From the NCBI RefSeq assembly GCF_028502605.1, contig NC_079236.1, positions 4,134,596-4,198,595 of the forward strand: a DNA stretch of 64,000 nt, written 5' to 3'. The DNA comes from Trichoderma breve (taxonomy: Eukaryota; Ascomycota; Sordariomycetes; Hypocreales; Hypocreaceae). Under the pieces are notes generated by a model. That model searched no databases. It was given only the letters and a program-made list of their open reading frames with translations, and was not told the origin of the DNA. Below, in pieces: positions 23,455 through 34,637 of the stretch. Numbering within the stretch: the stretch's first letter is position 1; each line of letters starts with the position of its first letter. The position numbers and the translations under genes are program-made.

Positions 23455-24455
23455 GCGGCTTCCTTGTCTCGTCACGCTTTTTCCCCAAAGGAGGCTTTGT
23501 TTTTGTTTTTCTTGCTCAGACCATGTGTTATTGGAATACTATCGCTAGTATACCAATCTATCACCATGCCCTATAGCTGGGTAATTTGAATGTGTGTATA
23601 CAAACTGGTATTGATCAACTTGGTGGCAGATGTTCTCCTATAGACACGTGATGTTTGAACAAACTTTCTGCTATACAATTCTATGCAACTGTCTAAAAGG
23701 GGACGTCGAACCCTAGTGCTAATAGATCCCACAGGTGGACTGCCTCTTTCTTTTAGGTATCTAAAATGCAAAGCCTTTTCCGTAGTGCATGATGGTGAAA
23801 ATGGCGGCAAGGCAAGCACTAGCATGAGAAACCAGAATATCGGCTTCTATCGCCAGCGGAACTTTCTCAAGCGTAATAGTGACTAGTACCTTTGGACTCG
23901 GAAATATAGATAAGGTCTGGCCTAGAATCACAGCTGTGCCCATCTGAGTTAAGTACGAGTTTAGGGTAGGAACTCAATGTTGGTGAATAAGGTAACCGAG
24001 CCACTGCTTCCTGTTTAGAGTTGGCACAAGAGTGTCAGAATACGATCCAGTGTTATTAAATGGAATATGTAATGGGGCAACTACGAATATTCGATGGTGA
24101 AAATGTGACGACTCGTAAATATTTCATTAGCGAATGAATCAGCAATGCGGACAGACACAACCTACCGTGTCAACGCGGCAGGTCACATTTTGGGAATCAA
24201 ACGTCTTGACAGACTGCACTTTCTCATTTTTATAGTTCAATCGGACCAGTTGCAAAGTAGCGCGGGAGGTATCAAGATCGAGATACTTAAGTGGCTCTAT
24301 TATAAGAGCGGAGTGTGCCGTCGTGAAAATAGTATTAGGAAGATCGCCAGTGTGGGGAGCATAGTGCATTCCGAGATTGAACCAAAGGTCGCTAATCACG
24401 TTAGTCATTTTGCGCTTCAAGGGCCGAATCAGTGGTAAGGCGCCTACAGATCTTC
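23455..24455. other. Spacer with weak coding hints on the minus strand
   Basis: Frames at 24420-24139 and 23943-23761 on the minus strand have hydrophobic or membrane-protein-like composition (for example NVISDLWFNLGMHY). They could be downstream exons of the uncertain gene at 24456-25418. I could not connect them with convincing splice sites. Confidence 0.25.
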
Positions 24456-25418
24456 CTAATCCAGAGATTCCCCATCAAAGAACTTGGCAAAGTCAATTAT
24501 CGGCTCTATAGGATCAAGAATGTTATACGGATAGGCAGCTTGGGCTTCTGTATCCTTCTGTTTTGTAACATAGAAGTGATGGTCCGCGAAATTGACGGCG
24601 TTTATAGCGTTGGACAAGTTTAAAACTACGAGGAAGATAGCGCTCGAAGCTGCTACGCAGTTAGCTCCACTCAGACACTGCACATATCGTATATTAGGCC
24701 CGCCTACCAGGGAGAATTTATATTCAGGATGAGCAGAGCTATGCTGGTGGTGAGCTTTGACGCGCGACCATGATGCACCCCACGTATAATAGCTGTAGAT
24801 GGATATGCCGGCTGCTAACAGACACAAATAACCAGTCCGAATATGCGAAAGGCAAACATCTTGATCCTTTTGACTGGTATAGATACTTTGTCGTCTCACA
24901 GAACGCGAAATGCTTGAGCCTTGGGGGAGAAAGACGGGAAAACTATATGCACGGAATAATAGACTTTTAAATGTTCTATATCTACTGGGGGTCTTATGAC
25001 GTGACTGTTTGATGAATGTCTCACTTTGTGAACTTTCAGACGAATTTCCGTCATCGTTACTCCTTTTCTCCTCGAACAATCGCTTCACCTTTATGTCGCC
25101 GTAGTCTTCGAGTCGTGAGGAGTGTATATCGCCCATTAAACCGCTGCAAACAGAGTGCCAATGAGAAGGTTCAGTTATTATGGACATAATATTAATAAAT
25201 CCTGATAATAGCACCAATTCGTCTGCGAATGAGTCGGTGATATGCCTACGGCAGAAGTTGGCTTCCCTATTACCCCGCGCCCAGGTTGGCACCTTGGCAC
25301 CTTGGCATCTTCTGGCATTTTTTGGCATCTTGGCATCTTCTGGCATCTTTTGGCACCTTGGCATCTTCTGGCATCTTTTGGCACCTTGGCATCTTCTGGC
25401 ACCTTGGCACCTTGGCAC
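24456..25418 (-). CDS. Hypothetical membrane protein whose N-terminus is encoded by a minisatellite
   Basis: Open frame of 320 codons, family not recognised. Residues about 1-45 are encoded by the GGCATCTT-type tandem repeat and read as K/R-, M-P- and Q-rich repeats (AKMP, RCQKMP). A Ser-rich polar segment with SSESSQSE follows. There are two hydrophobic stretches that could span a membrane, TGYLCLLAAGISIYSYYT and CVAASSAIFLVVLNLS. No signal peptide is present, and translation could instead begin at an internal Met such as MSIITEPSHW. A frame one base out of register continues at 24480-24139, so the gene may have further exons or be frameshifted. The coding status is unsure. Confidence 0.4.
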   Translation of the reverse strand: MPRCQGARRCQGAKRCQKMPRCQKMPEDAKMPKNARRCQGAKVPTWARGNREANFCRRHITDSFADELVLLSGFINIMSIITEPSHWHSVCSGLMGDIHSSRLEDYGDIKVKRLFEEKRSNDDGNSSESSQSETFIKQSRHKTPSRYRTFKSLLFRAYSFPVFLPQGSSISRSVRRQSIYTSQKDQDVCLSHIRTGYLCLLAAGISIYSYYTWGASWSRVKAHHQHSSAHPEYKFSLVGGPNIRYVQCLSGANCVAASSAIFLVVLNLSNAINAVNFADHHFYVTKQKDTEAQAAYPYNILDPIEPIIDFAKFFDGESLD

Positions 25419-25420
25419 CC
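25285..25420. repeat. Minisatellite of TTGGCACC/TTGGCATCTTC units
   Basis: About 135 bases of short variant units of 8-11 nt (TTGGCACC, TTGGCATCTT, CTGGCATCTT). They are partly organised in a 28-nt higher-order unit that recurs around 25344-25405. Because the unit contains no stop codon in several frames, long open frames cross it on both strands. Confidence 0.85.
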
Positions 25421-27496
25421 TAGATCGTAGAAAAATCTCCTTTCACTTGTGCAGATTACATGTAGCGAAGGCCAGTCCTGGAACCCTACCTATCGTCCTA
25501 TTGCCCAGATATGGATGATGTACATATTAACTAGCTGACAGAGTGGATGTTAATAATAAAACAAATGAACACACAAAGAAAAAAAGATACACGCCACTTC
25601 CGGGTGGCGACTACGACGTGATATCTGGTCCTGTTTTCGCCACGGACAGTTCGACTGTGCCTTGTATGCCACAACGCGCAAGAACACAAATTAGGGAGGG
25701 GTGGGCTGGTGCGGTGTCCTAAGACAAATCCACTGTTGCCTCTTTTAATATAATAGAACAAGCAATTTTGATGCGGGCGTTGGCTATCGTGATGGCGGTT
25801 ATGAGAGCAGAAAAATTGCAAAAAGTGATTATGTTGCCTAGACAAAGAACCACTGCTCTTCAGGCTGTCATGGTCTCAGGATCCAACGCGATCTGGGTGA
25901 ATAATTTCTGAGCTTCCAAGTGTCACACTGTCGCGAGAGCCCCATTAAAATTTCCGAGCAAGGATCCGCAGTGCAGCAACCAGTATCAATCTCAATCGTC
26001 GCCACGTCACAACATCGGCTGATCTTGTTCATAATAAGGCGGGAAGGCTACTCTTCATAACCCCGCGCGTTGTCTTTGGTAGAGACATATTAGGTCAGAA
26101 TAAAATACAGCTCGCAGTCATCAAGTGAGACACACTCTTACTCCGCACAACGATACTGAAACAGCGGCATCGAGAGGTGACCAATCCTGCATTTCCACCT
26201 AACACACAATGGAATAAAACCTTGGATTCTTAGTAAGACATACTCGGAACATAAATAAGCTTGACCCTTTCTCCGAGCAGAACAAAATCAGGACCACCAG
26301 TCACAAGCAAACTTGAGAGAAACTCTTATTATAACGTTGCAATATCGAGCACGCCATTTACCTTAAAAAAAAAGTAGACATGGGTACATCTCCTCCGTAG
26401 GGAACACACCATCAAATCTGCTCAGCAAACGCCTATCGAGGCGTATACGAAGCGTAAGAAATCCAGCTGATGTGACTGGTTTCAAGGCCCCCGGATCGAG
26501 AAGATGCTACGGAACTATTTAATCCAGCTTACCGTGGCCGCAATCCTACAGGAACGTGGCCACCGTCTCGACCAGGGGGTTAGCTTATTGCGTGACAGAC
26601 CTTGTTTCCCACCTAGTCCGAGGAAATGTTCCTCTTTTGGGCTAGCCCCAGCTAATCCTCAAAACTCCGTACCTAGTATTGATTACAGGACCCATTAGAA
26701 AGGGCCCTTAAACTGCGTTCTAATCATGCGCTTGCAGCCAGTACACATTCATATTATCAGTTATCTCTAGTCCGAGTAGCCTATTGCGCTGCTATCGTTT
26801 CGTACGAGTAAGAATATAGTGGCGAATTGGGCTGTTGATAGGAAAAGAGCGAGCTGGACCCCTGTCGGACTTTTATATAAGCTTGCGAGTTATCTTTGCA
26901 TAGCGCGGGCCAACTATGCCAGGTTTGGCCAAGTTTGCCATGAGGAATCATCCATAGACGCACACTCCTTCTAGTTTTCCCAAAATCATACAATTACACT
27001 TGAATCATAAGTTCTTACTAGCGCAGTTTTGCATGGGGTTCTCCGATACCTTAACATTTTAGTACAAAGCAGCCGATGACCCCAAACCCTTTGTGGATTT
27101 CCTCCGCCTTGATTAGGCTGGAGCTCTTGCTAGGGCCAACACTTTAATGTTGCTTGACTCGAAAACAAACAGCATCTCGGGAGAAGCGGCACGGGAGCGC
27201 TGATTTAGGCAACATGTATGTGCGGAACATTCCAAAGTTCTGCGGGCGATAAGAAAATAGCTCACCTCAATTGTCGCTAGCATTGGAACTTTTTTCAGAA
27301 CAGGGGTCTAGAATCACGAGGTCCCAGACCAGAACCTGGAGACGTGCTGATTAACTGCAGATAACAATTAACCCATGTATTTGCATGAAGGTATACAAAA
27401 GAATAGAATCGCCCGCCAGAATGGCGAGGGTAAAACGAATTGACTGTGATCGCTCTTTTCTTTTCTTTTTTTGGGAGGAAGGAAACAAAAGCAGCC
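25421..27496. other. Gene-poor spacer, 2.1 kb
   Basis: Only small open frames without family features. The last part is the promoter and leader of the PTR2-type transporter. No transposon ends or RNA genes were recognised. Confidence 0.45.
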
Positions 27497-29821
27497 ATGG
27501 GTATGTGCTATGTAAGATGCTAACATCAACTTCGTGATGACTAACACGAGATCTATCATCTAGCGGACGTTTCGAAGCACGAGACCGCTGTCATCGTACC
27601 CAGCGAGAAGGAAGGTCTCGAAGACTCTAACGCCGATTTCAACCACGGCCAGAGTGTCGCCATCCTCAATCAGGATTATGAGGGAAAGCCAACTGAAGAG
27701 GAATTCGCTACTCTGCGTCGTGTCCCTGGCAAGATTCCAACAGTCGCTTACCTCCTCTGTGCTGTTGAGTTCTGTGAGAGAGCTTCTTACTATGGTACGC
27801 GTACCCGGCTAGTCGTGTTCAGCAGTGGCTTTCAGTACCTGTGAACGGAACACTGACATGTCTATGCTTTCCCTAGGATGTGCCCAGATTTGGACAAACT
27901 ACATCAACCGACCTTTGCCCAAGGGCGGTAACGGTTATGGTTCCCCTGCACCTGGAAGTCAGGCTACTCAGGGTGCCCTAGGTTTGGGCGAGCAGATTGC
28001 CGTAAGACCTCACCTCTCTCTCATCAACTGCTAACCGTTTGATGTCTGTCTCCCATACTAATTTATTTCAAATGCAGAATGCTACTTCACAATCTTTCAG
28101 CTTGTTGGCTTACTGCCTTCCCCTTATTGTCGGATATCTTGCCGATACAAGATTTGGTCGCTTCCCAATGATTTTCTGGGGTGTCATCATCTGTGGTGTC
28201 GGACACGTCCTCATTGTTGCGGGTGGTGCTAAGACACTCATCGACAACGGAACTGCCAAGATCCCCTTCTTTATCGGCGTGTACATTCTCGCTATTGGAG
28301 CTGGTACGCTGCGCCCCGTATACTTGAACCCGTCCTAATCAAGGCACCTGGCTAATCTTCTTTTCTCACAGCCATGTTCAAACCCAATGTCACACCGCTC
28401 CTGCTGGACCAGATGAAATCACATGTACCAAAGGTCAAGACTCTCAAATCTGGTGAACGTGTCATCGAGGACCCTGAACACAGCGCCGAGAGAGTCATGT
28501 TGTGGTTCTATCTCCTCATCAACATTGGCGGTTTCATGTCCACAGCGACATCCTACTCGGCCAGATACGTCGGCTGGTGGTTGGCTTTCTTGCTCCCTCT
28601 CATCCTCTATCTTCCCCTGCCACTTCTGCTTATCTGGCTCAAGCCCCGTCTTGTCTTGCACAAGCCTGGCGGCTCTGATCTACCAAACGTGTTCCGTGTC
28701 ATCAAGCACGGTCTGGCAAATGGCGGCATCTTCAGAATTGGTCGTAAGGGATGGTGGGACAACGCCAGGCCATCTGTTAGAGCTGAGAAGGGATTATCGC
28801 CCGAAACCCACTACAGCGATCAGTTCGTCGTCGACGTGCAGCGAACTATGCAGGCAACCGGAATGTTTTGCTTTTTCCCTGTTCAATTCTGGAATGACAA
28901 CGGGTACGGTTGCTTAGCTTCTACTTACCGTCCTATTGTGCTAACCTTGCGTGTCTAGTATTGGAAGTTCCGCCAACTTTTTGGGCACTATGCTCACAGG
29001 CAACGGTGTCCCTAACGATGTTATTGGCAACTTCAACTCCCTTAGTATCATCGTACTAGGCCCGGTCCTCAATGTCAGTCGTTCCGTGTCAAGGCTGCGG
29101 TTTTGTTTGGCCGTTTTCACTTGTAAATGAGGAATATGCTAACCAGATCATTACAGTACGGATTGTACCCTCTTCTGCGCAAGGGCAAGATTCATTACGG
29201 CCCTGTTGCTCGTATCACGACTGGCTTCTTCCTCAGTACACTTGCTGGCGTTGGCTATGCTGTGCTGTGTTACAAAGCCTACCAGACCTCTCCTTGCGGT
29301 TACTATGGCTCGTCCGACCCGAGATGTGTGGATAATGGATTGGTCTCGCCAATCTCTCTGTGGTGGGAGGCCATCCCATACGCGCTCGGTGGATTTTCTG
29401 AGCTGTTCATTAACGTTCCGGGTATGTTGAAAAACTATCATCTCATATCAGTATAAGTACTAATGCATCTTATATACACATAGCCTACGGTATCGCCTAT
29501 TCCCGTGCTCCGGCCAACATGAGAGGCCTGGTGTCAGCCATCAACCTCTTCAACACTGGCTTTGCATACATCATCAACCTTGCTACTACAGCTGCGATTG
29601 TGGACCCTTACCTTGTCTGGGATTTCGGCGGTCCCGCTATCTTGGGCGGAGTCGTTACAGTCGGCTTTGTATGTTTTGAAACCTTCTCGTGTTAAATTAG
29701 ACTGGTACTGATTTTATTTTAGTGGTTTATCTTCCGCCATATTGACAAGGAGGAATTCGTCCTCTCAACAACCAAGACCAGCGAGGCTGAGGGTTCTGAG
29801 ACCGATGAGCATACTGCGTAA
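27497..29821 (+). CDS. PTR2-type proton-coupled oligopeptide transporter (POT family)
   Basis: Plasma-membrane di/tripeptide-proton symporter, 593 residues in nine exons: 27497-27500, 27564-27794, 27877-28001, 28078-28303, 28372-28903, 28959-29073, 29157-29421, 29484-29668 and 29723-29821. Hallmarks are VEFCERASYYG (the POT ExxER-type motif in helix 1), GYLADTRFGRF, AMFKPNVTPLLLDQ, LLINIGGFMSTATSYSARYVG and the long central loop with GWWDNARPS. Further on are FNSLSIIVLGPVLNYG, the EAIPYALGGFSELF helix and SAINLFNTGFAYIINLAT. The acidic C-terminal tail is typical of the fungal members. The first coding exon contributes only the ATG plus one base. All phases agree, and no disruption was found. 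Confidence 0.93.
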
Positions 29822-31404
29822 TTTTAGTAAGCTCAACGACAAGGCGATATGGCGATAGGTGCCTCGAGGGGGATCTAATCAAAACAAAATCAGCAATGAT
29901 ATCCTTCTAAATTAGCTTAAATATACTTTTAATCTTTGTTCATAATCTCGAAGATGTATAATGATGTTTCTTGGCTTTGAATGGTAATTGAACCTAAGTG
30001 AGAGGCTGCCACTAGTGTACAATGCGCATGACGAGTCTAAATTAGACCGACTGGAAGAACAAAATAGGCACAGCTGGAGTATCAAAGACGAGATTATAGG
30101 TTACAACGTAAATATTACAAAAACAACAAATGGAGGCATATGGACTAATGTGTCAAGGGGGCTGTGGCTGTAATATATACTTAGATACATTGTTTATTGG
30201 ATTCATAATATGTTCGACTGCTCACCTGAGATCGTACATGTTTCTTTGGTTATTTTATACGATGCTTTCTCTGCGATATCACACGGCAAACTACAAGGGT
30301 TTTCGGCTAGAGCTTGTAATATCAAAAGTAGTGGGAACGGAATCAGGTAGCTTTGCAAATATACCGTTACAAAATCTAGCAAAAAAGCAGGGGCCTAAGT
30401 ATGGCCAGACACTTGATCATTCAGCTGGGCACATAGCCAATGTAGCCAAGCGGTTGCAAAAAACCGGAAATCGCAAAATGAACACGCGCAGAAATAATAA
30501 GGAGAATACGCTTGCCATTCTAGATGGGTTTAGTGTAGTGGGTATGTGCGGATTGTCTGTTTCTGGATGGTCATTTCTCGACTCCATCTTTACAGAGTCC
30601 AGACCACTTGGTTGCGTTGACTAGTAGCTGCTTTTCCATCTCGTATAGCACCCATGGATGGGAAAAACAAATATAGCATAAGAGGTACTACTCTGCACTT
30701 GCGTACCCATAATCAAAACGTCTCATTGCCGAAATTCCATAACAAGTCGGGGTCAGTCTAATACGACTATCATCCATTAAAGCAGAGTGAGGAAAAAAAA
30801 TCACGATATTAGACGATATGTACTCTTTATGGGGTAATGATACCTTGCGTATATATATATCAACTTTCAGCGCTATTCTGATGCCGGCTGTGCCATAGCG
30901 TATTCAAGGTGTGGGTGGCAATAAGCACGTCGCCCTCTCACAGAGCAGAACAATTCATTGCGGAGAGCACTGACGATCCATGCCCAGTTCAGCTTGCCTT
31001 TAAGTGCATTGCACTACTTGTGTGCTACCATATGTTTAAACAATTGGCTGTCTAGTAGCGACGATCGATACGAATTAGTCTACCCCCCCGCAAGAGACTT
31101 CATTTCTCCATATATATGGGGATCGATTGTCAACATCGCTCCACAGCTTGCCACGATCTGCTTTACCCCGCTGTTGCGCCCCGGGAAAACAGCAAGGTGG
31201 TTTGTACACTGCGTCTGGTTGCATTTGCTTTAACTATTGTTGGTATCATATCCTGCAAGCTTAGATGAAATTGTTGCGTTGTGGCTGGCTGAATGATAAG
31301 AAAACATGAGTGCAAGGGAGGGGAAACAAACTGCCAGAAAATAACATCCCCAACTTGTAAGCTCATAATAAGAAAGTTGTAAGCGAGTATCTAAAGCCGT
31401 GCAG
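29822..31404. other. Spacer, 1.6 kb
   Basis: The only longer open frame (30130-30624, 164 codons) has no recognisable motif, biased composition or splice context. I treat it as chance. The right end is the promoter of the CHAT gene. Confidence 0.45.
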
Positions 31405-31412
31405 TATAAATA
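31405..31412 (+). promoter_or_regulatory. Candidate TATA box of the TPR-CHAT gene
   Basis: A TATAAATA lies 71 bases before the first in-frame ATG (31483) and 86 before the second (31498). Only its match to the consensus and its position support it. Confidence 0.45.
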
Positions 31413-31482
31413 GTGAACGGCAGGGAATGCTGAGCTCAGGGAATGCCTATTGTCTATGCTAGATCGAAATCGAAACAGGTAG

Positions 31483-34400
31483 ATGATAATCACAAACATG
31501 AAGAAGCTTTTTCGAAAACTCGTCTCTCGTGAAGATGATGGGGAAGACCATACAGCGACAACAGCAGCGAGGACGACAACAACAATTAAGACCACTAAAA
31601 AAAAGGATGGCTTCTTTTCAACTTATATGTATTCGAATAAAGAACTAGATAAAGCTATCACCGAAGCGGAAGACAAAATGATGGCAACCTCTCGAGAAGA
31701 CCCTAGTTTGCCCGAATACAAAGCAGCGCTCGCACAGCTGATGGCACAGAAGTACGCCGAATTATTCAAAGTGCCCATACACTCTCAACAAGTCCCGGGC
31801 TTTGTAAATAAATTGGTTAATATGACTCTCGTGCCAAGCATGTTTCGCGAAGCAATCAGTCTCATGGAGGAAGCCATTTCTACTACAGCCAAGGACAATG
31901 CACTCAACCGAGTCAAGTACTTGGGCCAATTAAGCCAGATGTACAAATTACGCCATAATCGAGTTGGGGAGTTGTCAGATCTGGAATACGCTATCAAGTA
32001 TGCGGATCAAGCGATACACGAGGTCCCCGACCCAGACATTTACACGGGATATGATCGACTGCTGAGCGATGTTTCTGACATGCATATGGCCAAATTTGAC
32101 TATACAGGTCAAATAGATGCTCTCAGAGACGGGATCAACAATGCAGAAAAAGCGCTGTCAATCAGCCGCGATCGAAACCCTGATCCCGATCCGATTCTGC
32201 TCGCCAAGCTTGCTGAAAATTACTTGCTTCGTTTTCATCACGATCAGCGATGGGAAGACCTCGAACAAGCACTGCAGTTAATGAGTGGAGCGGCAGCAGT
32301 AGCAGCGACAGGTACTCAAGAAGGTCATTCACAACGAGCACGAATTTGCAATGGGCTTGCAGAAGTACTCGCACAGCGGTATGAACGGCGACCTGAATAC
32401 ATTCATGATGTTAGGGAGGCTGTCACACTGATACAAAGCGCAATTGATGCCACTTCGACAAAAGATGTGGTACGTGTGAACTATTTGCTCAATCTTGCGT
32501 ATAGGCTTCGTGAGCGCTTCGCACTAGACCAGGACATCAAAGACTTGCATGAAGGCATCCAAGCCGTGGATGATGCCATCAATTTTGCTTTACTTGGTCA
32601 CCCCCGCTTTCTGGATATGCTACGATGTCGAGCCAAGTTGTTTAGTAGTCTCTTCCAGGTCACAAGTGATCTTCGTCATTATACGAAAGCCGAAGATAGT
32701 CTGAGAAAGGCTTTAGATCGCATACCCGATAATCACCCCAATCGGTGCGCTTTCCTCCTAGATAAGGCCGACCTAGTCTTGCTCAAAGAACAAGATGGGG
32801 GTAGAAGTACGCAGCTCTGGTGGGCTACTGAGATATGTTGCCAGGCCATGAATGATTGCACCAATAGTCCTCCATTGGATCGACTCAAGGCGGCATACAG
32901 AGGGGCAAGCCTGTATCTCGAGATGGGTGATTACAGTATGGCTGGTGGACTACTATGCAGGGGGATTGACTTTTTACCACGACTCAACCCACGCTCTCTT
33001 AGTAGAGACGACCAGCAGTTTATTCTTAGTCAATTCTCGGCTATGGCATCTGATGCAGCTGCATGTCTTCTCGAGGTGACAAAACAACCTGCTAGAGCCC
33101 TGGCCACACTGGAGAGTGGTCGGGGAGTCATAGCAAGCTTAATGATCAATTCACGGTCTGATGTTTCCGACCTTCAGAATAAGGATATCAGCCTATTCAA
33201 CCGGTACATTGAGCTTCGAGATGCCGTGTCGAGGAACATCAATGAGTTTAGCAACGCTACTAATGCAGGAGGAGCCGCTTCAGAAAAAGCTGTGGCCAAC
33301 GCTTTGTCTAGACGCGTTCAAGATGAACATGATTTACATCTTGTTGAGGAGAAGATTCGGACACTGGATGGTTTCGAAAGATTTCAACTGTCACCAACAG
33401 TCGAGAAACTCCAACATGCTGCTATTCATGGTCATATTGTTGTTTTCAACGTTGCGAAGTGGAGAAGCGATGCTATTATCGTCCCTCAACATCCCTCTAC
33501 TAGTATCCGCTATGTGTCTCTGCCAAGTCTCAAGTACGATGACCTAGAAAAATTCACCCCATGGGTCACAGGGAAGGAGAAAATAGTCTCCGGACCCATC
33601 AGCACAAAAGCAGACAGGAATGGCAAAATGCGGAAACTTCTGCAATATTTATGGAGGAAAGCTGTCGCCCCGGTTTTAGAGGACCTCGGAATCAACACGA
33701 AGCAGGGTTCCGCAACCGATGAGCTCCCGCGGATTTGGTGGGTTATGAGTGGAATCATGTCTGTCTTCCCCCTTCATGCAGCAGGCGAGGACTGGGGAGG
33801 AGAGTCTTCGTTTGAGAACACAGCGAGCCACGTTATCTCGTCTTACATACCCACAATCAAAGCCTTGCAATACGCTCGTGACAAGAACGTCAGGAATCTA
33901 TCGGAACGAGGTCAGAGCTTTTTGATCGCTAGTATGCCCGAGACAGAAGGAATGAGGCCTTTAAAAGTCTCAGGAGAAGTCGCAGCAGTTAAGGGTTGTG
34001 CTGCTTCTTTTCAAGTTGATAAGGTCGTCGCAGTTGATACTCCTTCAAAGGAATCAGTCTTGGAAGAACTCAAGTCAACACGCATAGCACATTTCATTTG
34101 CCATGGTGCTCTCGACATCAGCAATCCTTCTGACAGTTGCCTACTCTTCAAACAAGATGATGTCGATGGAAAGGCTGGACGTTTAAGGGTTCGGGATGTC
34201 GCAGCCTTATCCATGGAGCATGCGCATATCGCATACCTTTCGGCATGCTCGACAGCAGAGACAGCGGATAAAACACTTGTCGACGAAACAATCCATCTCG
34301 CAAGTAGCTTTCAATTAGTTGGCTTTCCGCATGTTATCGGCACTACTTGGGAAGCAAATAATACCGTCGCCGAAAAGATCGCAAGGAATTTTTATACTTT

Positions 34401-34557
34401 TCTAATCGACCAAGAGCGAGCGTTTCCACAAGATGATAGAAGCGTTGCTTACGCTTTGCACAAGGCTGTAAAAGCTTATTGGAGTCAGTCTAAAGGAAGA
34501 TTTCAACCGAGCGATGATGTTATCGCGTGGGCACCATTCATTCACATTGGCATGTAG
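31483..34557 (+). CDS. TPR-repeat CHAT protease (caspase-like), partner of the gasdermin-like gene
   Basis: Intronless 1024-codon gene. The ATG at 31498 has a better context (A at -3) than that at 31483. Residues about 1-45 are basic and Thr-rich. About 50-560 are a helical solenoid of TPR-like repeats (RVNYLLNLAYRLRERF, AKLAENYLLRF, LDKADLVLLKE). About 640-1024 form a CHAT domain, a clan CD caspase-like peptidase. The catalytic pair is visible as FICHGA (His 874) and LSACSTAE (Cys 922), followed by QLVGFPHVIGTTWEANN, AYALHKAV and WAPFIHIG at the end. CHAT-TPR proteins act as activated proteases: bacterial TPR-CHAT in the type III-E CRISPR craspase and CHAT proteases that cleave gasdermins are known. 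The stop lies 80 bp from the stop of a convergent gasdermin-like gene, which suggests that this enzyme cleaves it. The TPRs probably sense the trigger. Confidence 0.9.
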   Translation: MIITNMKKLFRKLVSREDDGEDHTATTAARTTTTIKTTKKKDGFFSTYMYSNKELDKAITEAEDKMMATSREDPSLPEYKAALAQLMAQKYAELFKVPIHSQQVPGFVNKLVNMTLVPSMFREAISLMEEAISTTAKDNALNRVKYLGQLSQMYKLRHNRVGELSDLEYAIKYADQAIHEVPDPDIYTGYDRLLSDVSDMHMAKFDYTGQIDALRDGINNAEKALSISRDRNPDPDPILLAKLAENYLLRFHHDQRWEDLEQALQLMSGAAAVAATGTQEGHSQRARICNGLAEVLAQRYERRPEYIHDVREAVTLIQSAIDATSTKDVVRVNYLLNLAYRLRERFALDQDIKDLHEGIQAVDDAINFALLGHPRFLDMLRCRAKLFSSLFQVTSDLRHYTKAEDSLRKALDRIPDNHPNRCAFLLDKADLVLLKEQDGGRSTQLWWATEICCQAMNDCTNSPPLDRLKAAYRGASLYLEMGDYSMAGGLLCRGIDFLPRLNPRSLSRDDQQFILSQFSAMASDAAACLLEVTKQPARALATLESGRGVIASLMINSRSDVSDLQNKDISLFNRYIELRDAVSRNINEFSNATNAGGAASEKAVANALSRRVQDEHDLHLVEEKIRTLDGFERFQLSPTVEKLQHAAIHGHIVVFNVAKWRSDAIIVPQHPSTSIRYVSLPSLKYDDLEKFTPWVTGKEKIVSGPISTKADRNGKMRKLLQYLWRKAVAPVLEDLGINTKQGSATDELPRIWWVMSGIMSVFPLHAAGEDWGGESSFENTASHVISSYIPTIKALQYARDKNVRNLSERGQSFLIASMPETEGMRPLKVSGEVAAVKGCAASFQVDKVVAVDTPSKESVLEELKSTRIAHFICHGALDISNPSDSCLLFKQDDVDGKAGRLRVRDVAALSMEHAHIAYLSACSTAETADKTLVDETIHLASSFQLVGFPHVIGTTWEANNTVAEKIARNFYTFLIDQERAFPQDDRSVAYALHKAVKAYWSQSKGRFQPSDDVIAWAPFIHIGM

Positions 34558-34637
34558 CTAGTTGCTCTCTATAAGAGGCCATTATAGGGGCACACTAACT
34601 GAGGATAATGGGAGGACAAGATAAGATTCAGCCATAT

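Noticed and set aside
25285..25420. CRISPR-like array
   Set aside because: Units are contiguous short variants without unique spacers, in a eukaryotic chromosome: a minisatellite.
30130..30624. 164-codon open frame as a gene
   Set aside because: No motif, no codon or composition signal, poor start context, no conserved structure visible.
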